From: Platanthera guangdongensis
Lineage: Eukaryota > Streptophyta > Magnoliopsida > Asparagales > Orchidaceae
DNA length: 64,000 bases
Reading direction: 5' to 3'
Assembly (NCBI GenBank): GCA_039583875.1
Contig: CM077150.1
Coordinates: forward strand, 51,102,261 to 51,166,260
The notes below the pieces were generated by a model, which saw only the letters and a program-made list of their open reading frames with translations, did no database searches and had not been told where the DNA came from. The position numbers and the translations under genes are program-made. Shown here piece after piece: positions 43,956-55,167 of this stretch; within the stretch, counting starts at the first letter, position 1; each line of letters begins with the position of its first letter.

Positions 43956-45854
43956 ATATAAGCAGGTACAAGCAGGTGGAATAAGAACAATATGATTAAC
44001 ATCATTTTAATCTAGCAGTTCTACATGAGCTATAGTAATCCATCAAGTATAAGTATCTACAACAGGAAAGTAACTTAACTTGTAAGGATGCCCAGACAAG
44101 CTTATAAGTTAAGGATCGGCTTAACATAAAGTAACTCATCGTATAGGAGTGCCCATACAAACTTATACTATGAGGATCTTGTTGTGCAATGTAATGTAAT
44201 GGTATGTATGCAATAGAATGACTCACCCATGATCACGCACATGCAACAACTATGTCGACACAAACTAGTAGTTCCCACTTTTCGAGCAGGTAACTAACCT
44301 CTCAGGCATCAACCGCCCTGGCCAGGCGGCGACAGTAGAGTGGGCTTCTATACTACTAAGCGGGCATCCACACTGCTTCACTTAGGCCTCTGTATGCCTC
44401 AATGCTAAGAACAAAATAGTGGATCCCCCCCCCCTATTATGGCCCAGCGGGAGACTCGGGTAGATGTGCATCGAGAACCAAGCCCAGAACTGGTCTTGTG
44501 GGACCCGGAAGGAGACTCAGAAGAAAGCACAAGGACCAAGCCTAACCTTTCACGTGGTACGGAAGGAGCCCCGAGAATGAACACCGAGGACCAAGCCAAA
44601 CCGTCCACTCGGCACGGATGGATCCCCGGGAAATGAGCACCGAGGACCAAGCCCAACCGTCTGACAATGTTGCTCCTCAACATTACCAGAATCATCGCGG
44701 TCATTAAGACTATCTACAATCTACGTTCACATAGCTCTAACATAACTGATTAACATGCTTTAACCAAGTTCAATCATTTGTGTGCACATGAATCAACAAT
44801 CTAAATAGTAATGATCGTTTGCTCATAACATCACCACTGATCGGGTACACAAATTCAAGTCAATCTTATCATTAATCGACATATGACCGCTATCGTTACG
44901 TACTCAATGTTACCCATAATGAAATCATTCTAATCTCATCAACACATCAAAACGTTCGTTCACAAATTCTACCCCAAAAGATTGGTTCAAATACAGCTCA
45001 CTCCTCTATTTGTTTATGTGGGGTTCATTCAACAATTTCATCGCTCGTTAAATTATGATGTTTAAACATAAAGGAATTCTCCAGCCCCTACATCAATTAG
45101 TTACATTGTCTCTACCGAATTCAAATCCAATGCTATACCAATCCCAGAATTTAGGTACAGAACACCACCAGCACAACACCTTTGACCGGAGATTCCCGAG
45201 GCTACAAAAATCCGATGAAGGTGTGTAACCCTCGTTGGAAAGGTATTGACAGTGGCTACAACTTTCGTGTTTAGTTGAAAGCCTAGATCTGGCGTATCAT
45301 ACTTCAATCGGCCATAAAGTTTGCTGCGCGCAGAACATAGGTTTCTGCACGCATCTTGAGGCGGAATGAACGGCTTCGGTTCATCTTCCTACTCAAGCCA
45401 ATTCCCAAAATCACCTCCAGAAATTCCTCCTCCCTTATTCACCGTCATAAGGCCATTTCTCTTCACGAAACCATCCCCCATATTCACATAGAAGGATGGA
45501 GAGGTTGAAGACACCACTATCCATAGAGCACAAGCCCTAGAACGGCCTTTACCTAGGGAAATAATCATCTCGCAAGTCTAGACTCTTTTGAGTCGACATC
45601 TCACCTAGATATATCTACAGATCTAGCACCAAGGGAGAGGGCAGGAAGCTCACCTCATTTCCGGCATTTCCACCATTTCCGGCCAAGGATCTTGTAACTA
45701 TTTGCGGCGGCATCTTCTTCTCCTCGGCGGTGGCGGTTCTTCTCCTCTTGGACTTGCTCCAGCATCTTCTCCCTCTCTACAGCAGTTCTCTCAGGAAAAA
45801 GGGTGGAATGAGGAGTGAAAATGGCTAGCGTTTTCACATCCCTTATAAGTGAAA

Positions 45855-46350
45855 AGTGACACGGGTAGGGACACGCCTGTGTCCTTACCCATGTCCTGCT
45901 CGGGTGAAGCATCATCGACATTCCAATATCGGTTCAGTACACAAACACGGGTAGGGACACGGGCGTGTCCCTACCCGTGTCCATATGACACGGCCGTGTT
46001 CTCTGACTGTGTCCTTCTCAGGACATGCTTCGTCAAGTTTCACTTGACACACACGGGTAGGGACACGCCCATGTCTCTACCCGTGTCCTCCTCGGGGCAT
46101 ACTTCGTCGAGCTCTACTCGACACACACGGGTAGGGACATGCCCGTGTCTCTACCTGTGACCTTCACAAGAACAGTGGTTGTACAGACACAGGTAGGGAC
46201 ATGTCGTGTCCCTACCATGCCATCATGCACATGGGTAGTGACACGCCCGAGTCACTACCCGTGTCCTTCTCTGGACATACTCGAGTCATCGACACGAGAG
46301 CTGGCCTCACACGCACAGGTAGGGACACGCCCGTGTCTCTACCCGTGTCC
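45855..46350. repeat. GACACGGGTAGGGACACG palindromic array
   Basis: About seven units of ACACGGGTAGGGACACGCCC followed by GTGTCCCTACCCGTGTCC, 60-80 bp apart. Each unit is a long near-perfect palindrome. This is the U3 side of the solo LTR in minus-strand sense. Confidence 0.88.
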
Positions 46351-46476
46351 TATTCTGGACTGATTTCTCCTCCCAATTACAAGTGCAGCCCCGCTTCCAG
46401 CACTTCTTTGAGCCCAAGTCAGCTCTCCTGACTCACAAATGTGCACGAGGGGCATAGTGCGAATCGGGATGTAACA

Positions 46477-48834
46477 TAATGTATGGTTAAGTTCATTCAT
46501 ACAGGTTAGTCTTCGTCATAATGATTGGACAGCTAGTTCAAGAGACAATGACAGGTGGACTTAAGGTGGAGCTGGATACTCGAAAAATTACCTAAGTCCA
46601 AAAGCGTTGAGTGAGGCAAACTCACTCAACGTCATCCAGCTAATAGCGTTGAGAGGAGGCGGGCAGGAAAATTACCTAAGTCGAAAAGCATTAAGTAAGA
46701 CAAGCTCACTCAACGCCATTCAGTAAAAAATGCTGAGACAGTTGAGATCGCTAAGAAGAAAGCACTGAGACAACCAGAAAGTTGACTAAGGCAAAAAGCG
46801 CCGAGATAGCTGAGACCACTGAGAAGAAAATGCTGAGACAAAAGTTGACTAAGGCAAAAAGCACTGAGACAGCTGAGACTGCTGAGAATGAAATGTTGAG
46901 ATCGCTGTGACAAAGCCTGAGAAAAATCGGCTAAGTCCAGAAGCATTGAGTGAGCTGAACTCACTCAACGTCATACAGCTAGAAGTGTTGACTCAAGGTT
47001 ATCCTGTCATAGCCTTACTGTGAAGATTGCAGAAAATTGACTAAGTCCAAAAGCGTTTAGTAAAGCTTCATAACTCAACGCTATTCTGAGTATGTCAACG
47101 CCATCAGGCAGAAAACTGAAGAATATGGCTAAGGGAAAAAGCATTGAGTGAGGGATATACACTCAACGCTCTTAATTCCATCAGGAAGAAAGCTGAATAA
47201 TATGGCTAAGGGATTTACACTCAATGCTCTCAACACCATCATACAATGCTGAAGAAATTTCTTAGTCCAGAATCGCTGAGTCTACCATTCATCAAGCTGA
47301 GCTTAGCTTTCGTCGAATAGAGTTCAAAGTTTGTCGATCATAGTATTTACCTATAAGAAGGACTTAGCTATCAAAATCATCGAACGGAGCTCAGGTTTCG
47401 TCGAGCTAATCTCGAAGTTCGTCGACCTCAGCCTTCACCTGAAGAAAGAACTAAGGTAAGGGAATTCGCCAATCTCAGCTTCACTGGTTCGTCAAGCAGA
47501 GCTCAGGTTTCGTCGAGTTGAGCTCGAAGTTCATCGACCTCGGCCTTCAACTGAAGAAAGAACTGAGCTAAGGGAATTTGTCGATCTCGGGTTCACTATT
47601 TCGTCGAGCTGAGTTCAGATTTCGTAGAGCTAAGCTTGAAGTTCGTCAAACGCAGGATTTTAGAAAAGTTTTGATTATGGCTAAGTCCATAATGATGTTG
47701 ACTCAACAAAGTCAACAAGTCAACAAAGTTCAGATTCGATGCAAATCGACATTATCGTCGTCATCAGTCTACAGGGGATCTCATGTTAATAGAGCTGAGG
47801 TTTTAACCACCATTAAAACTGAGACATGTGTTGATCATCTCGCCAATGTGACGGGATTATAAATAGCAGAAGTGATCTGAAGAATAAAAAAAAGAAGAAT
47901 TAATTGGATTAATCTCTGATTAAAAAATGAGAAGCGCAGTTCGTCGTCTTCATCCTCCATTGTTGCAGGAGCCAAGAACTTCAAGATCAAATATGAAGGG
48001 CTTCTGAGTTTGTTGGTATAATAAACATCCACTCCAGAAGGATTAGAGTAATCCTTTAAGAGAGATGAATCAGCAAAGGCATGACCTAGGTGAAGTTATC
48101 TTCTTGATCCAAGCGGATCCAGAATCTGAAGATCAATTTGCTGGATCAGAGAAGAAGGAAGGGTTGAAATCTGCTCAGTCCATATCAGGAGATATACATG
48201 AAGAAGAAGAAGCGGATTCATCTGCTAGTTGATTCCAGAATAAGCCGAGCATCATTTCAAGATCTCTGTGTCATCTTGTTGATGTGAAGAATAAGTTAGG
48301 GTTGATATCTGCTCAGTCCAGGTAGACAGGCATAGAGAACTTTCTCTGATGTCTGTAATTCATCATCATTTATATTTCTTGTAAGATTCATTCTTAATCT
48401 GAGTGGTAAGGCTAAGGCCTTAGTTGTAATCCTATATTATAAAGGCTGAGGTAGGGTAGGAGTTGCCTGAGTTGTAGGTGTGTGGATTCACACGGAGGTA
48501 GGGTAGGATTGCCTGAGCTGTAGGAGTGTGGAGTCACTCTGATGTAGAGTTCTTGGGAAGAACTTGAGTTATAGGATTTTGGTGATCTGAGTGGTAGGGC
48601 TTGTGCCTGAGTTGTAGGAGCTGATTGGGCTCTAAGCTGTAAGATCTGATGAGCTGAGAAAGATAGAAGTAAGTTTGGTCGAATCTAGTATACTGTTAGA
48701 TAGGTGAAGGGAAAAAGTGGATGTACCCAACAATTGGGGAACCACTATAAATTTTGTGTACTGTGTTGTGTTGGTATTGATTGTTGTGTTGTGTTTTTTA
48801 ATCTATTAGTTGTCGAAGTTTTTGGAATTAGACC
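46477..48834 (+). mobile_element. Main part of copia LTR H
   Basis: Continues 37882-37960. It contains two different palindromic arrays (46595-47260, GCGTTGAGTGA type; 47285-47655, TCGTCGA type), the CTGAGTTGTAGG repeat block at 48380-48680, and ACCCAACAATTGGGGAACCACTATAAATTTTGTG at 48725, as in LTR A. It is cut at 48835 by element E before its own end. It may be a solo LTR or the 5' LTR of a larger element. Confidence 0.75.
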
Positions 48835-50632
48835 TGAAAGTGATGTGTTAGATCTAATATACTCTAGAGGGGGGATGAATAGAGTATTTGAAGGTCCTTA
48901 TAAAACTATTACAGCTTCTGCTGTAATTAAAATGTGCAGAATTAAACTAAATTAAATAAGCACACAGCAGTCCTAAAAACAAAAGCACAGTAAGAACAAA
49001 AAGAAAAGGGGAAACCAGACGACACAAGAAATTTTATAGTGGTTCCCCAACCTAGGTACATCCACTCTTCTACTAGCCTGGTATAAATCCACTCAGGTTT
49101 TTGATCAGGTTCGTGACACCAATAAGCTTTTGATCAGGTGCTCAAAAACCAAATCCTCAAGTCTTTTGATCAGGTGACTTGTAACCAGGAATCACTTTTG
49201 AAGGGAGATGACAACCCTTTACAGAGGTGGGGATGAGAGTGTGATGAAAGTCTTCTTTTCTCAATCACAATGAGAAGACTATGTGGATTCAGTGATGTTG
49301 TCAAAGCTCCCCCTGAGATGTAGAATAGTACAGGAGAACTGGAGCTTTGCATAGGGTGATAGGCCTTCAATCTTTCAGCCTTGATCAGAGAGATCTTCAG
49401 GAACTTATTTGACAGATGGAAGATTTGTTGTCCTGTGAAGTGTCCTAGAGAGTTTGAAGAATGAAGACTCTTGATATTTGAATGATTGTTCTTCTTCTTC
49501 AGTATCAGAATTCTTGTGTCAGACTGAGAGCAGACAGGTTGTGTTTTTCTTTCTGATTCAGTATTCTTCTCTCTGTATGTATTTCTGACTTTCTTTATAT
49601 CTGTTTGTTGTACTGGAAAAGAGAAAAATCTCTTTTTATATTTCCTAGGAAAATTGGTCTTTCGAATTTTGAATTCCTTCTTCATTCAATGCTGACGGCC
49701 TAGAGAATAAGCAGCATTGAATAATTTCCCCAACTGTCCCGTGGAAAAATGGCAACCAATAATCCTGGAGAATATCCCAATCAATGCTCCTCTAACGGTT
49801 ATATTCAGAGAATGTTAGAGCATTGATTACCAAGGAATTATTGCAGTAATAATGGGGACAGGGCTGGAAATGACTTAGTCTGGAATCGTTGAACAGATGA
49901 TAGAAATTGTCGAATTGAGTCCACAATTCGTCGAGCTGAGATGTTGTGTTCCTCGACCAGACGGCTTATGTTCGACGAGCTGAGTTCCATGATCGTCGAG
50001 ATGGAAACTGAACTGTTGTCTCTTCTGAACATTGCCTATTCTGTGTCTGAAGTTCGTCGAGCTGGTAAATGTGTTCGTCGACTGGAGTTCAGTCTGGACT
50101 TAGAATAATTTTTGAATGAAATTGTTGAAGTACAGAGTCCAGAATTCGTTGAACAGAGAACTGAGTTCGTCGACCTGAGACTAGAGAACATAGTCTTGAC
50201 ATAATGCTGTAGTAGTCCATAGATTAGTCGACCAAAGTATAGAGTTCATCGAGCTCATAACTAAGTTTGTCGACCAAAGTCTGATACTAAGGACTTAGAA
50301 TATCTTGATGTTTCCAGAACTTGAAGTGTTGTCGTAGTGTCCAAGTTTTCGTCGACCTCGTCGAGCTTAGCTCAGAGAATTTACTCTGAGATCGTCGAGC
50401 TGAGCACGACAATCGTCGACCTGAGTTCGATGAACGTCGAACTCACTTTACAGAGTCTTGAAATCTTCTAAGTCTTGAGTCTCTGGCAGTCTTGTTGATA
50501 GTTGGTCCATGTGATGTTGACTCTAAGGACTTTGCCTAGACTCTAGGACATAACTATTACCCTGGCTATACATTGTGGGTCACATGATCCTAAGTTAGTG
50601 AACCTAGCCCAAATCAAACTAGGGATCCAACA
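48835..50632 (-). mobile_element. 3' LTR of copia element E
   Basis: In minus-strand sense it starts TGTTGGATCCCTAG (50632) and ends ATCACTTTCA (48835), 1798 bp, of the same family as the B LTRs. A TCGTCGA array lies at 49885-50445 and TATAAAAAG (minus) at 49632-49640, downstream of the array. The left flank AGACC should be the target duplication; its partner is outside the window or in a nested part. Confidence 0.88.
49632..49640 (-). promoter_or_regulatory. TATA-like box in LTR E
   Basis: TATAAAAAG on the minus strand, about 245 bp downstream of the array. It is a plausible LTR promoter; the matching place in B has no equally good box. Confidence 0.5.
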
Positions 50633-50646
50633 ATCTTCCCCTATTT
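50633..50646 (-). other. Polypurine tract of element E
   Basis: AAATAGGGGAAGAT on the minus strand directly precedes the LTR start. Confidence 0.85.
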
Positions 50647-50817
50647 GGGTGAGGTTACTAACTACAGACTGAGACTTAAACTGAAAATAAACAAAGCAGA
50701 AAAAAGCATATATCTGGAAAAGATATATAACACATGTAACATATATATATACATGAGCTTTGTTCAGAAAATATAAAGCAGTTATAAATAATGCAGAAAG
50801 ATAACGAGAGTTCAACA

Positions 50818-52339
50818 TCACTTCTTCTGCTTCTTTTCCTTTGGCATTGCATCCTTACTCTTGTCTCCTGGCTTTGTAAATATTATTTCTCTGTTAGGAT
50901 CTGAAGCTTGCCCACTGGTCATGGTCATGTCAGCAGCCCCTATAATCTTAAGAGATGTAGCCCTGGGGACAACTGCTTCAAGATGAAGAGACATATACTC
51001 TGATGGATTAAATACTTTCTTGCTGACATGCAATCTGTTAAGTTATTTCTCTCTTTATGACGACATAGTAGTGAATTTAGATGGGTCTTGACCTTATTTC
51101 CTGGCTTTATTCATTTGAGAGAGCCCAACTAATTCATTAAACCTTGCCATTCTGAAGTTGGGGTCAAGCTTAGGATCAAGAGGAGGAGAAGGAGGTCTCT
51201 CTGAATTTGCTACCTGGTATGACTTTAGAGAAGAGATTCTGAACTGAGTAGATTGGTCCTGGAAATTTGTAGACACTGTATGTTGCTGTTTTTGACTGGA
51301 GTATAAAGACCTGGGAGGTGGGACTTCACTAAACTTTCCTTTTGACTTTCCTAAAGTAATAGACCTTTGAGAGGATGAATGCTTATCAGATGATCCAGCT
51401 GGAGGAGGATTTGAAGATCTGTCTTGCCTTTGATAGGTCTGGGTAATAGAAGGATATCTTTGAGATACTAATCCAGAGGCTCCTGCTGCTGGAGGAGGAG
51501 GAGGAGGTTGATCTTTTCTGTATCTTTGAACTGGAGGAGAAGAGTATCTTCTGCTTTTCTTCCTCTCCTTCTGCAGATTCTTGGACAGCCACATCCAAGC
51601 TGGCATCCATTTATATGGTGTTATCTTTTGAAGAATGTAATAAGGAGTGTCATTGTTTGGATTAGGCTTAGGAGCAGGAGGAGGAGGAGCTTTTCTTTTC
51701 TTGGATACTGGCTTCCACTTTGGTTCATCATCAGATTCATCATCATCATCCTCATCATCACTATCCTCATCATCAGATCTTTAAGTATTATCATATAAAG
51801 CATTCAGAGCCTTCAGTGCCTCAGCTGAAATGATAGGCTTATCAGGTTGAGAAGGAGCTTGAGCAGGAATATCAATAGGAGCTGGAGTAGAAGCCATAGA
51901 AGAAGCTAGAGTGTCATCAACTCTGACAGTGCTTTCAGCAACTGCTTTTCTTCTTATTGAATGTTAGCCAAGATCACATCATCCAGATCTGGCAATGGAG
52001 AGTCATCCATGGCATAACTAGGAGCAGAAGAAATTGTTGAAGGAGCTGGAATAACTTTGGGCTCAGGAACAACAAAACTATCACTAAGTTGCTTTGCAAC
52101 TTGTGGACTTACTAGGGATGTATATGTTATAATAGCCAAGGATGGCTTAATAGTATGTTCTGCTGTAAGACATCTCAAAACTGCAAATTCAAAATTCTTC
52201 AACAAATTCTCTAAATCAACTGTGGGATTAATAATGAAATCACCACCAGTAATTATTTGCTCAGAGACCGACTCTTCCAAGTCGATGTCAGTATCAATAA
52301 AATTAATAAAATCAAGACCATATGTATCAATATACTTTG
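50818..52339 (-). pseudogene. Extra ORF after pol in element E (C-terminal half)
   Basis: Shares with B, in order: GGDFIINPTVDLENLLK, an acidic run, KKRKAPPPPAPKP, YILQKITPYKWMPAWMWLSK, SRRYSSPPVQRYRKDQPPPPPP, NFRMARFNELVGLSQMNKA and the tail AVVPRATSLKIIGAADMTM...EKKQKK. Stops lie near 51952, 51781, 51094 and 51058. The N-terminal half is missing because gypsy-like LTR G3 inserted at 52340. The protein is unknown; the domain order is kept although the sequence has drifted from B. Confidence 0.8.
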
Positions 52340-53473
52340 TGTAACACCCCTTATACGTTGCATAGCATATAGAAGTAGGTCTGGTCGAGGCCCGACGCCA
52401 TATACCACAGACAGACTGCGTGGTTACTCAATGGAAACCATCCAACCAATCCAACGTCCTACACAGAGTCACTCTAGCGGAAGCAATTTATTCGTTGCAA
52501 TAATAAAGAACCCAACACTAGAATGAATGTCCACTAATACGGCAAAAGGAATGAAGTACAAATACACAAGTACTCACCTTATGGCCTTACAATTGTTTTC
52601 CTCAGATTACATGTCTTTCAAACCTTGGCACGCAGGCCGGTCATACATGACTAAAAGAAAACACTCAAAATTAGTCCTTCGAGGTCCGGCTCAGCAAATT
52701 GGGCTTTAGCCCGCTATTTACCGCTCGGCTCCGCAGCACCTGCAAGCACAATCCACTGAAACGGTGGCAAACCAAAGCAACGGTCAGCAAAGCTGACCAA
52801 ATTACAACGATCCCGCCCCAAATTCGAGGCAGCGATGCTCCTTCCCTGCACTTTATTAGCATAACCAAGCAGTATATAAATACATTGCATCACAGGCGTT
52901 GGCACGCGTAGCCACACGCCCCGTGCTCTCAGGGCACATTCTCGGTGATTACGGTCTAAGTCCACCGACTCACAATCGTCCCCTGGACGACAATCTCTCA
53001 TGAGCATTTGGTCTTTCTGTCCACTGCCTAAGACCCTCCATTTATGCCAACAGTAAGTGGCAAGTAACTTTAGGTCTCTTTAACCGAACGACATAGTGCG
53101 GGTACAATTCCTCCTGACCCGTTGCTCACACCGCAACATTAATTTAAAAACATATGCGCGGGTCAAACTTTCCCGAGTCCCAAATCGTTTACATACATCA
53201 CATAACCCAGTTATGTTCAAGTTGGCTCCCAGGACCACATGATGGCAGAACCATGCGTCCGCCCAGTTTTTCGGGTGCACCTTGGAGTTAATCCCCAAGG
53301 CTCCCTGTTGCAATCTACCTCGTAGAAAACCTGAAAAACAAACGTTAGCACGGAGTCTTCTCCAGCCACTTATGCAATGCAACATCATTGATCCAGACCA
53401 ACTTGTCTGGGTAGGCTTCACACATCATGCTTATATCCGTTCTCGATTACGGACTCTATATCTTGTAACACCC
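52340..53473 (-). mobile_element. Gypsy-like LTR fragment (G3)
   Basis: Starts TGTAACACCCCTTATACG. It shows clear similarity to LTR G (CGAGGCCCGACGCCATATACCACA against 465-540) and to G2. It is interrupted at 53474 by element D, and the remainder would lie beyond the window. The ten bases before D (53464-53473) again read TGTAACACCC, as at its own start. Confidence 0.7.
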
Positions 53474-54998
53474 TGAAAGAGCAGCTAGATCTGATATACT
53501 CTAGAGGGGGGTTGAATAGAGTATGTGGAGCTTTAAAACTTTTTACAACAATTGTTGTAATAAGAGTGAGCAGGGAAGCAGTAAATAAAACTAACCACAG
53601 CACTAAGTAAAACAGAAACTAAGCACAGAAGAATCAAGGCCAAAAACAAAAATGAAAACAAGCAAAACCAGAAGACACAAGGAAATATAGTGGTTCCCCA
53701 AACTTGGGTACATCCACTCTTCTACAACCCTAGGTAGGAATCCACTGCAGGATGAGTTGATCAGGTGTCATGGGCACCAATGAGCTTTTGATAAGGTGCT
53801 CAAAAACCAAAGCAGATTTTTTGATCAGGTGTCTTGCCACCAATGAGCTTTTGACAAGGTGCTCAAAAACCAAGCTCAAACTTTTGAAGGGAGTTTGAGA
53901 AACCCTTTACAGAGTGGGGGTGAGAGAATGATGGAAGTCTTCTCTTTCTCAAACAACTGAGAAGACTATGTGGATTGTTGATGTCAAAGCTCCCCCTGAA
54001 TCCTTAAGATCTTCAGGAAGAAAAGCTTTGCAGAGGGTGATAGGCCTTCAAATATTGAACTCCAACAATAGATGATTTCAGCAATAGCTGAAATGTTGAA
54101 TGTCTGGAGTCTGGAAATATGTTGGCCTTGAACACTTGGAAGACTAAGGAGATCTAAAGATTTGAGAAGGCTTGATCTCCTTGGATGTGTGTTCTTCAGA
54201 ATTCTTTTGTGACAGAAGATTTTTGAATGCTTCTCTGTAATCTGTATCCTCTCTCTGTATTGTGTGTGTTCTGTATTGAGATATTCAACAACCCTGTGTT
54301 TTATTCTCTGGTATCGAATAGAATAACATTCTCTGTCAAGTATAGCCGTTGGCCTGCATTAATTGCATCCTTAATTGCATAATCTCTTCTGGAGGAAAGT
54401 CCACAGATACATTCCTTGAAAAATCCCTTGAAACTTGGTCCAGAATTGAATGATAACGGCTAGGAAATCTCTGAATTAATTACAGAATAACTCCTAACTG
54501 ATTTGAATTTGAATTAAGAAATATCCTGGAAGTTGTCTGAAATCGTCGAACTGAGCTCTGCTATCGTCGAGCTGAGCTCAGCGATCTGGAAACATACAGC
54601 AGCAAAATATCATCGATCTGAGCTCAAAGATCGTCGAACTGAGCTCAGAGATAAAGTTCCAAAGCAGAGTCAAAATCGTCGACCTGAGCTCACCGATCGT
54701 CGAATGGAGTTCGACGATATTATGAAGTTGAGCTCAGCGATCGTCGAATGGAGTTCGACGATCTGTCGAAGTTGAGCTAGAAGATCGTCGATCGGAGTTC
54801 GACGAATCGTCGTACTGAGCTCGACGATCAGACTTAGTCTCTAGACAGAAAATCTTGGTCTTCAGGGCAGCTTCCAAACCTAGACTACTAACCCTTAGAC
54901 TCAATTCTAATTGACCTATTAAGCTATACAGAAGGTCAAGCAAAGGTTCCTAGAGACATAGTGATCCTGACCCAAATTAGTAATAGGGTGTTCCAACA
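53474..54998 (-). mobile_element. 3' LTR of copia element D
   Basis: In minus-strand sense it starts TGTTGGAACACCC (54998) and ends CTGCTCTTTCA (53474), 1525 bp. It holds a TCGTCGA array at 54540-54832 and the CTCTAGAGG-G-run motif near the end. CACCC at 53469-53473 is the presumed target duplication. The 5' LTR is beyond the right edge. Confidence 0.88.
54540..54832. repeat. TCGTCGA palindromic array in the 3' LTR of D
   Basis: About 14 half-sites such as ATCGTCGAACTGAGCTC and GATCGTCGAATGGAGTTCGA; the right-hand units are full palindromes of the form GATCGTCG-N8-TTCGACGAT. It is closer to the LTR start than in B and shorter. Confidence 0.85.
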
Positions 54999-55013
54999 AT
55001 CTCCCCCTATTTG
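54999..55013 (-). other. Polypurine tract of element D
   Basis: AAATAGGGGGAGAT on the minus strand, next to the LTR start; identical to that of C. Confidence 0.88.
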
Positions 55014-55167
55014 GGTTAGGATTACTATTTACAGACTTTGGAAAAACTTAAATAACAACATACAATCAGTAAAATATAAAAACAACAGCTAGACATTGCA
55101 GAATAATCACGAAGATTTATATGGCATCCAGATAATCAGAAATTGCAGAGATTGTCACCTTACAACA

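Larger units (their letters stand above)
38459..43956 (-). mobile_element. Helitron-like unit (minus strand)
   Basis: In minus-strand sense it starts TCTTTATACTATAAGGG after an A (43956), and near its end it has a perfect 8 bp stem, GCACGGGG-TC-CCCCGTGC (38463-38480), followed by ACGACTGC. A TC start, a GC-rich hairpin near the 3' end and no target duplication suit Helitrons. However, the end CTGC is not the canonical CTRR. No Rep/helicase is present, so it would be non-autonomous. The limits break an otherwise continuous LTR. An alternative is another class of insertion with a terminal hairpin. Confidence 0.45.
37961..46476 (-). mobile_element. Solo gypsy-type LTR with target duplication TAATG, holding a nested insertion
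   Basis: Plus-strand ends are TGTAAGACCC and GGGATGTAACA; TAATG occurs at 37956-37960 and 46477-46481. No gag or pol is found inside, so it is best read as a solo LTR enlarged by the Helitron-like unit at 38459-43956. Without that unit it is about 3 kb. In minus-strand sense the array of GACACGGGTAGGGACACG palindromes comes first (46350-45855), then a TATAAGG at about 45847. The stretch 43957-45854 shows no gene. Confidence 0.8.

Noticed and set aside
45655..46431. Several short frames around the GACACGGG array as genes
   Set aside because: They translate the palindromic array in several frames and have no motif.
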